DNA from: Rhizobium sp.
GTDB lineage: Bacteria; Pseudomonadota; Gammaproteobacteria; Burkholderiales; Thiobacillaceae
DNA length: 64,000 nucleotides
NCBI GenBank assembly: GCA_019459285.1
Contig: JAIBEL010000065.1
Location: 1-64,000 of the forward strand
Direction of reading: 5' to 3'
Positions 55,471-64,000 of this stretch are shown in pieces. Each line of letters begins with the position of its first letter. Within the stretch, counting starts at the first letter, position 1. The notes below the pieces were generated by a model. That model made no database searches. It was not told where the DNA came from and saw only the letters and a program-made list of their open reading frames with translations. Both the position numbers and the translations under genes were made by a program.

Positions 55471-56187
55471 TTAGTGAGCTTCGATTGCTTCTTGAAGTGC
55501 AAGCAGAATGGTACTGGCCTCAATAAAGTGAGCACGCTGGGAACGTGCTGACCCACGAATTGCCATGCCACAGAAGGTTGGTTGTCTTGAAATGGCAATT
55601 TCATTTCGCAGACAAAAGACCGGTGAACCACTAAGGCCGTTGAAATCGCTCAAGTTCAGGGGATTCTCGATCAGGAGTTCGTGACAGTTATGAGCGATGC
55701 TTGGACCAACATAACGACCAGGTAAGAAGAACTGCTGGAGCTGTAATTTGGAGTGTGCATAGTCAGCTTCATTTGTGGCCGAGGGATAGCCGAATAAGAA
55801 AAATCTCGAAATATATCGATCATCGAACCACTCACTTACAGAAGGAGGGGTTAGATGGAGCAGGTGGTTAGATTTGCGAATGGATTTCGGGACATTAGTT
55901 AGGTCGGCGCGAATCAGCAAAATGTCAGAGCTGTCGGGATCATTCTTGGGATCTTCGATATGCCACCAATCAGATAACCGTAGCCCTTCTATTGATCGGT
56001 CAGATGGAAAGATCCGCAATCTATTTACTGGATGGTCGCGTACGACGTGGCGTGCTGTTATTACAAATAACGTGCGATGGAAAGCCACGAGGAAGGCAGT
56101 CCCAGCAATTGAGTAAGGCGCACTAGGAATGCCAGTCTCGAAAACAACAGGACGTGAGCACTGACGAAGGTGGTTCAGTTCTAGCAT
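55471..56187 (-). CDS. Trypsin-like serine peptidase, accessory gene
   Basis: A 238-residue protein with a chymotrypsin-fold catalytic triad: His in LFVITARHVV (near residue 47), Asp in DSSDILLIRAD (near 90) and Ser in FNGLSGSPVF (near 191). No signal peptide is visible, so it is probably cytoplasmic. Its codon use and visibly higher AT content differ from every neighbour. It stands alone between inverted repeat arms, which suggests horizontal acquisition. Cytoplasmic trypsin-like proteins of this type recur in bacterial conflict and effector systems, but a defence role here is a guess. The start at 56187 is the first ATG of the conserved part. Confidence 0.75.
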   Translation of the reverse strand: MLELNHLRQCSRPVVFETGIPSAPYSIAGTAFLVAFHRTLFVITARHVVRDHPVNRLRIFPSDRSIEGLRLSDWWHIEDPKNDPDSSDILLIRADLTNVPKSIRKSNHLLHLTPPSVSEWFDDRYISRFFLFGYPSATNEADYAHSKLQLQQFFLPGRYVGPSIAHNCHELLIENPLNLSDFNGLSGSPVFCLRNEIAISRQPTFCGMAIRGSARSQRAHFIEASTILLALQEAIEAH

Positions 56188-56491
56188 TTCCCGCGAGTCT
56201 TTACGGTGAGTTGCATTCAGGTGTTGTCATCATCTTAGGCTCCGTCCTGGTTTTGACCTTCCCCCTTGCAGCCCGTCCGGCAGGTTCGATTTCCGGGAAT
56301 TCGGGGATGTCAGGGTCGCCTTCTTTTGGTCATTTTTCTTGGCGAGACAAGAAAAGTGACTAGCTGCCGGGCTACCCCCGGCCAACGGTCAGCCGTCCTG
56401 TAAAATCCCCAACTACAACAACCAGCCCTTCGACAAGCTCAGGGCGAACGGTGATTAGGGCAACGTACCGCAACCACCCCAACATCTCCCC
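56188..56491. other. Non-coding repeat region, right flank of peptidase island
   Basis: 304 bases. A 69-residue open frame here (56154-56363, ending in FGHFSWRDKKSD) is the translation of the repeat, of a type often mis-annotated as small proteins. The rest is the right repeat arm and a 40-base run to the mpl stop. Confidence 0.65.
56243..56451 (-). repeat. Right arm of the island's long inverted repeat
   Basis: Inverted counterpart of the left arm, ending in a perfect copy of the 27-base hairpin repeat (56425-56451). It lacks the ~120-base internal hairpin block present at 55236-55360. Confidence 0.8.
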
Positions 56492-57907
56492 TTACGCATA
56501 CCCCCCATACCGATGCATCGGCGTCAACACAATATCCTCGTGATAGTGATGATGCAGCGCATCCAGAAGCTTGGCGTGGATGCCCCCGAACCCCCCGTTG
56601 CTCATCATCAGCACATGGTCGCCAGGCCGTGCATCGGCGACCAGCTGGCTCACCAATTTATCCAGATTGTCGAACACCCGCGCCTTCTCGCCCAGCGGTG
56701 CCAAGGCTTCCGCTGCATCCCAGCCGAGGTTGGCGCCGTAGCAGTAGACCTGGTCGGCCTCGGTGAGGCTGCCGGGTAGCTGGGCTTTCATGACGCCGAG
56801 TTTCATGGTGTTGGAACGCGGCTCCAGGATGGCGAGGATGCGGTTCTTGCCGATCTTGGCCCGCAGGCCTTCGACGGTGGTGGCGATGGCGGTGGGATGG
56901 TGGGCGAAGTCGTCGTAGACGGTGATGCCGTGGACGGCGCCGCGGATTTCCATGCGGCGCTTGACGTTCTCGAAACGGGACAGGGCGTCGATCGCGGTGG
57001 CGGCGGGCACGCCGGCGTGGCGCGCGGCGGCAATCGCCGCGAGTGCGTTCAGGCGGTTGTGTTCGCCGATCAGCTCCCATTTCACGCGACCTTGCAGCGT
57101 GCCGTTGAAGAAGACGTCGAAGCTGCCTTGGGCGTCGGCTTTGCCTGCGGTCCAACCGTCTGCGCCGTTGGTTGACTCAGCGCCGAAGTGCTCGACCGGG
57201 GTCCAGCAGCCGCGCGCGAGCACGCGTTCGAGGTTGGCGTCGGCGCCGTTGGCGACGATGAGGCCGTTGCCGGGGACGGTGCGCACCAGGTGGTGGAACT
57301 GGGTTTCGATGGCGGCGAGGTCGGGGAAGATGTCGGCGTGGTCGTATTCGAGGTTGTTGAGGATGACGGTGCGCGGCCGGTAGTGGACGAACTTGGAGCG
57401 TTTGTCGAAGAAGGCGGTGTCGTATTCGTCGGCTTCGATGACGAAGAAGGGGCTGTCGGTGAGCCGCGCAGAGACCTCGAAATTCTGCGGTACGCCGCCG
57501 ATGAGGAAGCCGGGGCGCATGCGCGCGTCGTCGAGGATCCAGGCCAGCATGGCGGAGGTGGTGGTCTTGCCGTGGGTGCCGGCGACGGCGAGCACCCATT
57601 TGTCGCGCAGGACGTTGTCGGCCAGCCACTGCGGGCCGGAGGTATACGCAAGGCCGCGTTCGAGGATGGCTTCCATCAAGGGGTTGCCGCGGGTGACGAC
57701 GTTGCCGACGACGAAGATGTCGGCCTTGAGGTCGGCCTGGCTGGCATCGAAGCCTTCGATGAGGTCGATGCCGAGCGCGCGCAGTTGGTCGGACATGGGT
57801 GGGTAGACGTTGGCGTCGCAGCCGGTGACCGTGTGGCCGGCTGCACGGGCGATGGCGGCGATGCCGCCCATGAAGGTGCCGCAGATGCCGAGGATGTGGA
57901 TGTGCAT
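56492..57907 (-). CDS. mpl: UDP-N-acetylmuramate:L-Ala-gamma-D-Glu-meso-DAP ligase
   Basis: A 471-residue Mur-family ligase for peptidoglycan recycling, joining the recycled tripeptide to UDP-MurNAc. It opens MHIHILGICGTFMGG; the ATP loop is AVAGTHGKTTTSAM (near residue 110). Central and C-terminal Mur domains are complete (VYDDFAHHPTAI; LEPRSNTMKLG), at family length. First cytoplasmic Mur-like gene past the island; the following kinase gene is 62 bases upstream on the same strand. Confidence 0.95.
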   Translation of the reverse strand: MHIHILGICGTFMGGIAAIARAAGHTVTGCDANVYPPMSDQLRALGIDLIEGFDASQADLKADIFVVGNVVTRGNPLMEAILERGLAYTSGPQWLADNVLRDKWVLAVAGTHGKTTTSAMLAWILDDARMRPGFLIGGVPQNFEVSARLTDSPFFVIEADEYDTAFFDKRSKFVHYRPRTVILNNLEYDHADIFPDLAAIETQFHHLVRTVPGNGLIVANGADANLERVLARGCWTPVEHFGAESTNGADGWTAGKADAQGSFDVFFNGTLQGRVKWELIGEHNRLNALAAIAAARHAGVPAATAIDALSRFENVKRRMEIRGAVHGITVYDDFAHHPTAIATTVEGLRAKIGKNRILAILEPRSNTMKLGVMKAQLPGSLTEADQVYCYGANLGWDAAEALAPLGEKARVFDNLDKLVSQLVADARPGDHVLMMSNGGFGGIHAKLLDALHHHYHEDIVLTPMHRYGGYA

Positions 57908-57914
57908 GGTTGTG

Positions 57915-57968
57915 GGTAGTGAGCGGTGAGGGGTGAGTAGTAAGGGGTGAGCGGGAAGCGGTGAGCGG
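57915..57968. repeat. GTGAG-rich imperfect tandem repeats
   Basis: GTGAG starts at 57919, 57926, 57933, 57947 and 57961 within the 62-base gap between the kinase and mpl. Strong purine asymmetry on the plus strand. Confidence 0.55.
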
Positions 57969-57969
57969 A

Positions 57970-59886
57970 TTATCCCATGGCGGCGGCGCGTGCCTGCTGG
58001 ATCAGGTGGGTCAGCAGGGCGCGCAGTTTGGCGGGACGCAACGGTTTGTGCAGCAAGGGGAAACCGGCCTGGCTGATGCGCAGGATGGTGTCGGGTGCGG
58101 TGTCGCCGGTGACCAGGATGGCCGGAATGTCGTGGCCGAATTTCTGCCGCAGGCGGACGATGACCTCGATGCCGTCGATGTCGTCGGGCAGGCGGTAGTC
58201 CGACACGATGACGTCGGGCACGCGGTCGAGGCTGGTGAGCCAGTGCTCGGCTTCGTCGGCGCTGTGGGCGGTGACCAGGTCGATCTGCCAGTTGTCGAAC
58301 AGTTCGGCCATGCCGCGCAGGATGGCGCTTTCGTCGTCCACCAACAGTACCAGCGCGTCGGCCGGGATGGAGCCGGGCGAATGCGCGGAGGTGGGCGGCT
58401 GGATCAGGCGCGCTTCGCCGCCGGGCACGTCGATGCTGAATACCGAGCCGTGCCCTGGACGCGAGAGCAGGTCCACCCGGTGTCCGAGCAGCCGACCGAG
58501 GCGCGACACGATGGCGAGTCCGAGTCCGAGGCCCTTGCTGCGGTCGCGGGCCGGGTTGTGCAGCTGGACGAATTCCTGGAATACGCTCTCCTGCTGGTCG
58601 GGCGGGATGCCGCGTCCGGTGTCGATCACGCTGATGCGCACCAGGTTGCCGCGCTGCCGGCAGGCCACCAGGATGCCGCCGTCGTCAGTGTAGCGGATGG
58701 CGTTGGCGATCAGGTTGACGAGGATGCGCTCGATCAGCAACGGGTCGCTGTACAGGGTGGCGTCGCATGGACGGAAACGCAGGCGCAACTGCTTCTCCGC
58801 CGCCAGCGCACCGAACTGCTGTTCGAATTCGATGAACATCTTCTGCAGCGGAAAATGCACTGGATGCGTTTCGATGGTGCCGGCGTCGAGCCGCGAAATG
58901 TCGAGCAGCGCATTGAACAGCAGTTCCATGGCTGCGGTGGAGGCTTCGATGTTGTCGATCAGGATTTGCGCCTCGGGCTGCTGGTTGCGCGCCTTCAGCG
59001 CGGCGACGAACAGCGACAGGGCGTGCAGCGGCTGCCGCAGGTCGTGGCTGGCCGCGGCGAAGAAGCGCGACTTGGCCTGGTTGGCGCGTTCGGCCATGTC
59101 CTTCTTGGCGGCGAGATCGGCGGTGGCTTCGCGGATGCGCCGTTCCAGTTCGCCGCGATGCGTCTGCAGGGCCTCGGCCAGGTTGTCCACGCCGGCGGCA
59201 AGGGCACCGACCTCGCCTTCGGGTGGCAAGTGGGTACGCACCGAAAGATCGTCGCAGGCGAGCAGCCCCACCACGCGGCCGACATGTTGCAGCTGGCTTG
59301 CCAGCCGGTTGGACAGGCGCCAGGCCAACGCGCCGGTCAGCGCCAGGGCCAGCAACATCAGGAGGACGGCATGGATCAGGGTGTCGCGCTTGAACGCGGC
59401 GATCTGGTCGAGCTGGACGCTGACTTCCACTTCGCCCAGCAGGTCACTGGCGGCGGCCGGGCCGACCGGAAACAGCGCGTTGTCCTGGAACACGGTGCTG
59501 GGCAGGAAAATGCTGGCGCGCTGCCGGTAGCGCTCGGCAAACTGTCCGGCGTCCAGGGTGTCGCCGGCGCTCGCCAGCGTATGGCCATGGAGGTCGATGA
59601 TGCGGGCAAACGCCAGCTGGTTGTTGTGGGCCTCGGTCTCGAGCAGATGGTGGGCCAGGGCCATGTCGCCGCTGACGAGCGCGTAGGGCAAGGCGTCGGC
59701 GAGATGGCGGGCTGAACTGGTGGCCCGCGCGTGGAGGGCTTTTTCGGCCGTGGCCAGCGCTTGCGAGGTGAAATAGGCCACCATGCTGAATTCGGCGAGC
59801 AGCGCAGGCAGCAGGGCGATCATCAGCATCCGGCTGCGGATGCTGGAAGGCGACAGGCGGCGGAGCCAGGCGCGCGGCGAGGTCAC
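57970..59886 (-). CDS. Hybrid sensor histidine kinase with C-terminal receiver
   Basis: A 638-residue membrane kinase. Two membrane segments (about residues 20-42 and 170-190) enclose a periplasmic sensor; a HAMP-like linker, DHp helix with FFAAASHDLRQPLH (phospho-His near 285), HATPase domain (NLIANAIRYTDDGG; DTGRGI; GLGLGLAIV) and a receiver (LLVDDESAI; VSDYRLP with acceptor Asp near 560) follow. The architecture suggests phosphorelay or self-inhibition. It overlaps its response regulator by four bases. The signal is unknown. Confidence 0.92.
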   Translation of the reverse strand: MTSPRAWLRRLSPSSIRSRMLMIALLPALLAEFSMVAYFTSQALATAEKALHARATSSARHLADALPYALVSGDMALAHHLLETEAHNNQLAFARIIDLHGHTLASAGDTLDAGQFAERYRQRASIFLPSTVFQDNALFPVGPAAASDLLGEVEVSVQLDQIAAFKRDTLIHAVLLMLLALALTGALAWRLSNRLASQLQHVGRVVGLLACDDLSVRTHLPPEGEVGALAAGVDNLAEALQTHRGELERRIREATADLAAKKDMAERANQAKSRFFAAASHDLRQPLHALSLFVAALKARNQQPEAQILIDNIEASTAAMELLFNALLDISRLDAGTIETHPVHFPLQKMFIEFEQQFGALAAEKQLRLRFRPCDATLYSDPLLIERILVNLIANAIRYTDDGGILVACRQRGNLVRISVIDTGRGIPPDQQESVFQEFVQLHNPARDRSKGLGLGLAIVSRLGRLLGHRVDLLSRPGHGSVFSIDVPGGEARLIQPPTSAHSPGSIPADALVLLVDDESAILRGMAELFDNWQIDLVTAHSADEAEHWLTSLDRVPDVIVSDYRLPDDIDGIEVIVRLRQKFGHDIPAILVTGDTAPDTILRISQAGFPLLHKPLRPAKLRALLTHLIQQARAAAMG

Positions 59887-60524
59887 GAATTATGGGTCAA
59901 GCGCTGAATGGCGAGCACGGCCTCGGTTCGATTGGTCACGTCGAGGGCGCGAAAAATTGCCGCGATGTGGACTTTCACCGTGCTTTCCGACATCGCCAGC
60001 ATGCCGGCGATGGCCTTGTTGGCACAGCCCTGCGCCAGCAGGCGCGCCACCTCGAGCTGGCGCGCGGTCAGCCCGCTATGCTGCAGGGCCTCGAAATCGG
60101 CCGGCGCCACCGTATGCAATCCGCCGTTTCCGTCGCCCAGGCAGGCCGGTACGAAAATGTTACCCGCCAGCACCTGCCGCAGCGCAGACAGCATCACGGC
60201 GGTGGACGCGGCCTTGGGAATGTAGCCGAGCGCGCCGGCTTCCAGCGCATTGCGGATGTCGTGCGGCGATTCGGAGGCGGACAGGACCACCAGGGGAATG
60301 TCGGGGAAACGGCTGCGATACTGCGTGATCCCTTGCATGCCGACGAAGCCGGGCATGTTCAGATCCACCAGCGCCAGGTCGAGATCGGTATGCAGCGCGG
60401 TCTGGGCGAACAGGCTGGGGTAATCGTGGGCGTCGATGATTTCGACCGGCGGCTCCAGTTGCGATAACACCTGTCGCACGCCCTCGCGCATCAGCGGATG
60501 ATCGTCGGCCAGAAGGGTTTTCAT
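59883..60524 (-). CDS. NarL/FixJ-family response regulator
   Basis: A 213-residue two-domain regulator. The receiver has LLADDHPLMREG and the acceptor Asp in LVDLNMPG (near residue 53). The LuxR-type helix-turn-helix is near 150-205 (LTARQLEVARLLAQGCANKAIAGML). It overlaps the downstream kinase gene (ATGA), so they are one cognate pair. Targets are unknown. Confidence 0.93.
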   Translation of the reverse strand: MKTLLADDHPLMREGVRQVLSQLEPPVEIIDAHDYPSLFAQTALHTDLDLALVDLNMPGFVGMQGITQYRSRFPDIPLVVLSASESPHDIRNALEAGALGYIPKAASTAVMLSALRQVLAGNIFVPACLGDGNGGLHTVAPADFEALQHSGLTARQLEVARLLAQGCANKAIAGMLAMSESTVKVHIAAIFRALDVTNRTEAVLAIQRLTHNS

Positions 60525-60629
60525 GTCTGCGCGTCCTGCATGGCGGGATTCTAGCAGCCTGCCAGGCTTGAAGAATCGATGCGCGCGGGGGGCGAGACCG
60601 ATCGGCGAGCCATGTCGGCTGCGCCGCGA

Positions 60630-61148
60630 TTATTTGCCGCGTACTTTGCTCACGCCGGCGTCGATGGCGTTTTCCAGATAGCCGAAGTAGTAGTCGGGAA
60701 TCAGCAGGCCGACGATGGGGTCGCCGACTCCATTGCCCTGGGTATCGAAGACCTGGACGGTGGGCACCATGAAGACCTTGTGTGCGGCGGCAAACGCGCC
60801 TTCGGTGGTGGGCGTGCCGTCAAAGTCGGTCATGGAGTCGGTGGTGCCGATGGTGACCTCGCGGATGATGACGCGCTTGCGGTAGGCCGGGTCCTTGTGC
60901 ATGGGAATCAGATAGTCGTGCTTGACGCGTTCGCAATACGGGCAGTGCGGCGTGGTGAAGACGACCAGGACGGGCACCTGCCGTTTGGCAGCCGTGCGCG
61001 CGTCAGCCTGAAAATCCTTGGCGTGGACCAGGCTGTCTGCCGCGCGGGCCGTGCCGGACAGCCCCAGGCCCCATGCTAAAATCAGGGCCCAGGCTGCGAT
61101 CTGTCGTGCGATTGTCGCCATTCCTGCGGGTGGTTTCGGGTACGTCAT
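60630..61148 (-). CDS. Periplasmic thioredoxin-fold protein (SoxW-like)
   Basis: A 172-residue exported protein. A signal peptide ends near GTARAADS. The active site is [12 protein letters not shown] (CPYC, the glutaredoxin-type dipeptide) and the cis-proline loop is VPTVQVF. It resembles SoxW-type periplasmic thioredoxins that reduce cysteines in sulfur-oxidation or c-type cytochrome proteins. The start could be 61148 or nine codons later (61121); both give a signal peptide. It is divergent from hemC. Confidence 0.8.
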   Translation of the reverse strand: MTYPKPPAGMATIARQIAAWALILAWGLGLSGTARAADSLVHAKDFQADARTAAKRQVPVLVVFTTPHCPYCERVKHDYLIPMHKDPAYRKRVIIREVTIGTTDSMTDFDGTPTTEGAFAAAHKVFMVPTVQVFDTQGNGVGDPIVGLLIPDYYFGYLENAIDAGVSKVRGK

Positions 61149-61202
61149 AATCGCCAGTATCGCGCCATCATTTGCCAAATCAAACAGTTTATTCCTACCG
61201 CC

Positions 61203-62126
61203 ATGCATACCCTGACCATCGCCTCCCGTGAAAGTGCACTTGCCATGTGGCAGGCCGAGCATATTCGCGATCGCCTACGCGCACTGCACCCCGGTTGCAC
61301 GGTGAACATTCTGGGCATGACCACGCGCGGCGACCAGATCCTCGACGTCACGCTGTCCAAGGTCGGCGGCAAGGGCCTGTTCGTCAAGGAGCTCGAGGTT
61401 GCGCTGGAGGCCGGCGAGGCCGATCTGGCGGTACATTCGATGAAGGACGTGCCGATGGAACTGCCGCCGGGCTTCGCACTCGCCGTGATCGGCGAGCGCG
61501 AGGACCCGCGCGACGCCTTCGTCTCGAACCGCTACGAACGCCTGTCGGAGCTGCCGCCCGGCAGCGTGGTCGGCACCTCCAGCCTGCGCCGCGAAGCGCA
61601 GTTGCGTGCGCGCTACCCGCATCTGGCGGTGAAGCCGCTGCGCGGCAACGTCGGCACCCGCTTGAAGAAACTCGACGAAGGCCAGTTCGACGCCATCCTG
61701 CTGGCCGCCGCCGGCCTCAAGCGGCTCGGGCTGGGCGACCGCATCAAGAGCCTATTGAGTGTGGAAGACAGCATCCCCGCTGCTGGTCAAGGCGCGCTCG
61801 GCATCGAAATCCGCAGCGGCAACGGCGACGTGGCGGCCATGCTGACTGCATTGAACCATCCTGAAACCGCCGCCTGCGTACGCGCCGAGCGCCAGGTCAG
61901 CCGCGTGCTCGGCGGCAGCTGCCAAGTACCGCTGGGGGCGCATGCGGTGCTGCAGGCGGGCCGACTGGTGTTGAATGGCTTCGTGGCGAATCCGGACGGC
62001 AGCGGCTTCATCCATGATCGTGCCGAAGGCGATGCGGCCGATCCTGAAGCGGTCGGCCAGGCGCTGGCCGACAAGCTGCTGGCGCAGGGCGCGCGCGCCA
62101 TCCTCGACGCCTTGCCGGCCGCATGA
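61203..62126 (+). CDS. hemC: Porphobilinogen deaminase (hydroxymethylbilane synthase)
   Basis: A 307-residue enzyme polymerising four porphobilinogen units to hydroxymethylbilane. It begins [16 protein letters not shown], with the catalytic region [12 protein letters not shown] and the dipyrromethane-attachment cysteine in [13 protein letters not shown]. Full length. First gene of hemC-hemD-hemX-hemY, overlapping hemD by four bases. Confidence 0.97.
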   Translation: MHTLTIASRESALAMWQAEHIRDRLRALHPGCTVNILGMTTRGDQILDVTLSKVGGKGLFVKELEVALEAGEADLAVHSMKDVPMELPPGFALAVIGEREDPRDAFVSNRYERLSELPPGSVVGTSSLRREAQLRARYPHLAVKPLRGNVGTRLKKLDEGQFDAILLAAAGLKRLGLGDRIKSLLSVEDSIPAAGQGALGIEIRSGNGDVAAMLTALNHPETAACVRAERQVSRVLGGSCQVPLGAHAVLQAGRLVLNGFVANPDGSGFIHDRAEGDAADPEAVGQALADKLLAQGARAILDALPAA

Positions 62127-62905
62127 CGCAGCCTCTGGCCGGCCGCACCGTGCTGGTGACGCGGCCAGCCCATCAGGCAACTGCACTGGCACAGAAGGTT
62201 GCGGCCGCAGGCGGGGAGGCATTTGTGTTTCCCGCGCTTGGGATCGAGCCGGTTGCGGCGGATCGATTGGCGGAGGCGCTCGCGTATCTGGCCGGGGCTG
62301 ACATCGCGATTTTCATCAGCCCCAATGCCGCACAGTTCGGCATGGCGGCGATCCGTACACACGGCGGCTCGTCCGATGCGCTCCGGATTGTTGCGGTCGG
62401 CCCCGGCACGGCGCGCGCGTTGGCGGAACAGGGTGTCGAAGGCGTCATCACGCCGGACGGCCAGGACAGCGAGGCCGTGCTGGCGTTGCCGCAATTGCAG
62501 GCGATGGCAGGCAGGCAGGTGGTGATCGTGCGCGGGGTCGGCGGCCGCGCGCTGATGGCCGACACGCTGCGGGCGCGCGGTGCCGACGTGCGATACATGG
62601 AGTGCTACCGGCGCACCTGTCCCCACGCCGACCCCGCGCCCCTGCTGGTGCGCTGGCAGGCGGGCGGCATCGATGCGGTGACGGTTGCCAGCGCGGAGAC
62701 GTTGCACAATCTGGCGACGCTGCTGGGCGAGCCGGGTGCGCCGCTGCTGGCGGCCACCCCGCTTTTCGTCCCGCATGAGAAAATAGCCGATGCGGCCCGC
62801 CGCTTCGGCGTTGCGCACGTCGTCGCCACGCCGGGCGGCGATGCAGGCCTGCTGGATGGTCTGGTTAACTGGTTCAGGAATAAGACAGGCTCTACACATG
62901 AATGA
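62123..62905 (+). CDS. hemD: Uroporphyrinogen-III synthase
   Basis: A 260-residue enzyme that inverts ring D and closes the macrocycle. It shows the family's bilobal layout: [16 protein letters not shown] at the start, [10 protein letters not shown] near residue 70 and [12 protein letters not shown] near 193. Family sequences are poorly conserved, but position after hemC supports it. Overlaps hemC and hemX. Confidence 0.94.
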   Translation: MTQPLAGRTVLVTRPAHQATALAQKVAAAGGEAFVFPALGIEPVAADRLAEALAYLAGADIAIFISPNAAQFGMAAIRTHGGSSDALRIVAVGPGTARALAEQGVEGVITPDGQDSEAVLALPQLQAMAGRQVVIVRGVGGRALMADTLRARGADVRYMECYRRTCPHADPAPLLVRWQAGGIDAVTVASAETLHNLATLLGEPGAPLLAATPLFVPHEKIADAARRFGVAHVVATPGGDAGLLDGLVNWFRNKTGSTHE

Positions 62906-63926
62906 CACGCCCGACACCTCCTCCGCCCCGCCCGTTTCCCCACCTGCGGCAACGCCGCAGCCGCGCATGCATGCGCTGCCGCTCGTTGCCGTGCTGGTGT
63001 CCGTTCTGGCGCTGGCTGCGGCGGGGTGGTCGTGGTCCGACAGCCGTGAACGCATCCGCGACCTGAAGACCGAGTTGGGGCGCCGTCTGGCCGAGTCGGG
63101 CAAGGACGTGAGCGAATCCCGCCTGCTGGCGCGCAACGCCGACGACGCGATGCGCCAGGTCAGCGAAAAGGTCTCGCATATCGAAAGCCAGATGGCGACC
63201 TCGCAGCAGCAGCAACTGGCGCTCGAGTCGCTGTACAAGGATCTGGCGCAGGGCCGCGACCAGTGGACGCTGGCCGAGATCGAACAGGTGTTGCTGACCG
63301 CCGCGCAGCAGTTGCAGCTGGCGGGCAATGTAAAGGCGGCGATCATCGCACTGGAGGGCGCCGATACCCGTCTGCAGCGCCTAAACAAACCGCAGTTCAC
63401 CGCGTTGCGCCGTGCCATTGCCTCGGATCTGGCCAACCTGCGCGCGGCACCCTCGGTTGACGAAGTGGGAATGAGCGCGCGCATCGAGGCCCTGGTGGCA
63501 CACCATATGGACTGGCCGCTGGCCAGCGCGCAGGCCTCCGAGGCGGTACCCGCACCGCGCAGCGTGCGGGCGGCCAACTTCGGCCAGGAGCTGTGGGCGG
63601 AACTGAAGCATCTGGTGCAGATCCGCCGCGTGGAAGGCAACGAAGCGGTGCTGCTGCCGCCCGACCAGGCCTACTTCCTGCGCGAGAACCTGCGCCTGCG
63701 CCTGCTGTCGGCGCGGTTGGCGCTGTTGTCGCAGGATCAAGCGGCATTCCGTGCGGACCTGCGCGCGGTGCTGCTCATGCTTGAACGCTATTTCAATACG
63801 CGCGATGCCGGCGTCGCCGACGCCATCAAGGAGGTCAAGCGCCTCTCCAGCCTGCAGATCGCCATCAAGCTGCCCGGCATCGACGCCAGCCTGGCCGCCC
63901 TCGATGCCTACAAGGGGAATCCGTGA
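62898..63926 (+). CDS. hemX: HemX-like uroporphyrinogen-III C-methyltransferase-associated membrane protein
   Basis: A 342-residue inner-membrane protein with one N-terminal helix (about 25-45) and a long coiled-coil periplasmic part (RIRDLKTELGRRLAESG onward). The name comes from the hemCDXY operon; it is not itself a methyltransferase, and function is unknown. ATG at 62898 overlaps the hemD stop, and the stop touches hemY (TGATG). Confidence 0.92.
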   Translation: MNDTPDTSSAPPVSPPAATPQPRMHALPLVAVLVSVLALAAAGWSWSDSRERIRDLKTELGRRLAESGKDVSESRLLARNADDAMRQVSEKVSHIESQMATSQQQQLALESLYKDLAQGRDQWTLAEIEQVLLTAAQQLQLAGNVKAAIIALEGADTRLQRLNKPQFTALRRAIASDLANLRAAPSVDEVGMSARIEALVAHHMDWPLASAQASEAVPAPRSVRAANFGQELWAELKHLVQIRRVEGNEAVLLPPDQAYFLRENLRLRLLSARLALLSQDQAAFRADLRAVLLMLERYFNTRDAGVADAIKEVKRLSSLQIAIKLPGIDASLAALDAYKGNP

Positions 63927-64000
63927 TGCGCTGGCTGATCTCGCTGCTCATCGTTGCCGTGCTGGCGGTCGCCCTGGCGATGGCGGGACGTTACGACCCG
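63926..64000 (+). CDS. hemY: HemY-like protein, N-terminal fragment (cut by window end)
   Basis: Only the first 25 codons are in the window: MRWLISLLIVAVLAVALAMA, one hydrophobic helix, then GRYDP. This matches the start of HemY, a TPR-containing inner-membrane protein of the heme operon. The start overlaps the hemX stop by one base. Confidence 0.85.
   Translation, partial: MRWLISLLIVAVLAVALAMAGRYDP

Noticed and set aside
56154-56363. 69-codon frame ending FGHFSWRDKKSD
   Set aside because: It is the translation of the right inverted-repeat arm, a type of sequence commonly mis-called as a gene.
1-64000. CRISPR array, tRNA or rRNA genes
   Set aside because: No regularly spaced identical repeats with unique spacers and no recognisable RNA gene signatures were seen.

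Overview
The window looks like chromosome from a high-GC, sulfur-oxidising, probably autotrophic betaproteobacterium close to Thiobacillus. The evidence is a sulfide:quinone oxidoreductase, a SulP/gamma-carbonic-anhydrase cluster suited to inorganic-carbon uptake, class I fructose-1,6-bisphosphatase, a cyanate transporter with cyanase, and betaproteobacterial housekeeping genes (hemCDXY, pyrR-pyrB-pyrC', rpmB-rpmG, mpl). The genus is an inference; no rRNA or tRNA gene was seen. The first ~110 bases contain a 13-G run and look like the low-quality end of a contig.

Layout. 1-3.06 kb (minus): SulP transporter, gamma carbonic anhydrase and a second SulP transporter, with a 4-base overlap and a short gap. 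3.4-6.1 kb: sqr, an unknown gene, a thioredoxin and an overlapping PIN-domain gene. 6.1-10.9 kb: nhaR-like regulator facing htpX, a TerC-family gene, an AI-2E-family exporter, a PsiE-like gene and a small unknown. 10.9-18 kb: RNA m5C methyltransferase, acyl-CoA synthetase, FadL porin, MscS channel, fatty-acid desaturase. 18-24 kb: rpmG/rpmB, radC, coaBC, dut, a diguanylate cyclase, lnt. 24-27.7 kb (minus): yqgE-ruvX-pyrR-pyrB-pyrC', chained by short overlaps, with a PyrC' that has lost its metal-binding histidines. 27.8-34.4 kb: photolyase, then a TetR repressor divergent from an AcrAB-type RND pump, with a clear operator over the pump promoter.

34.6-42.4 kb: a GGDEF-EAL protein, fbp, a PEP-CTERM-like exported protein, and the minus-strand run yqiA / RNB ribonuclease / TonB. 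42.2-50.2 kb is the most interesting part. A sigma-54 activator gene, frameshifted twice in this sequence, lies between two units that each carry a sigma-54-like promoter. One is osmC-like / acyl-CoA-dehydrogenase-like / DUF302 / rubredoxin. The other is a cyanate ABC transporter plus cyanase (cynABD-cynS). I read this as one nitrogen- or substrate-responsive locus in which cyanate is imported and converted with bicarbonate to ammonia and CO2.

50.2-64 kb: a large PAS-GGDEF-EAL protein, an EamA transporter divergent from a LysR regulator with nested inverted repeats between them, then a small accessory island at 55.08-56.45 kb. The island is a comparatively AT-rich trypsin-like peptidase gene bracketed by inverted copies of a structured repeat. 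Beyond it are mpl, a hybrid histidine kinase with a LuxR-type response regulator, a periplasmic thioredoxin-like protein, and hemC-hemD-hemX-hemY, the last cut by the window end. Three c-di-GMP enzymes occur in 64 kb.
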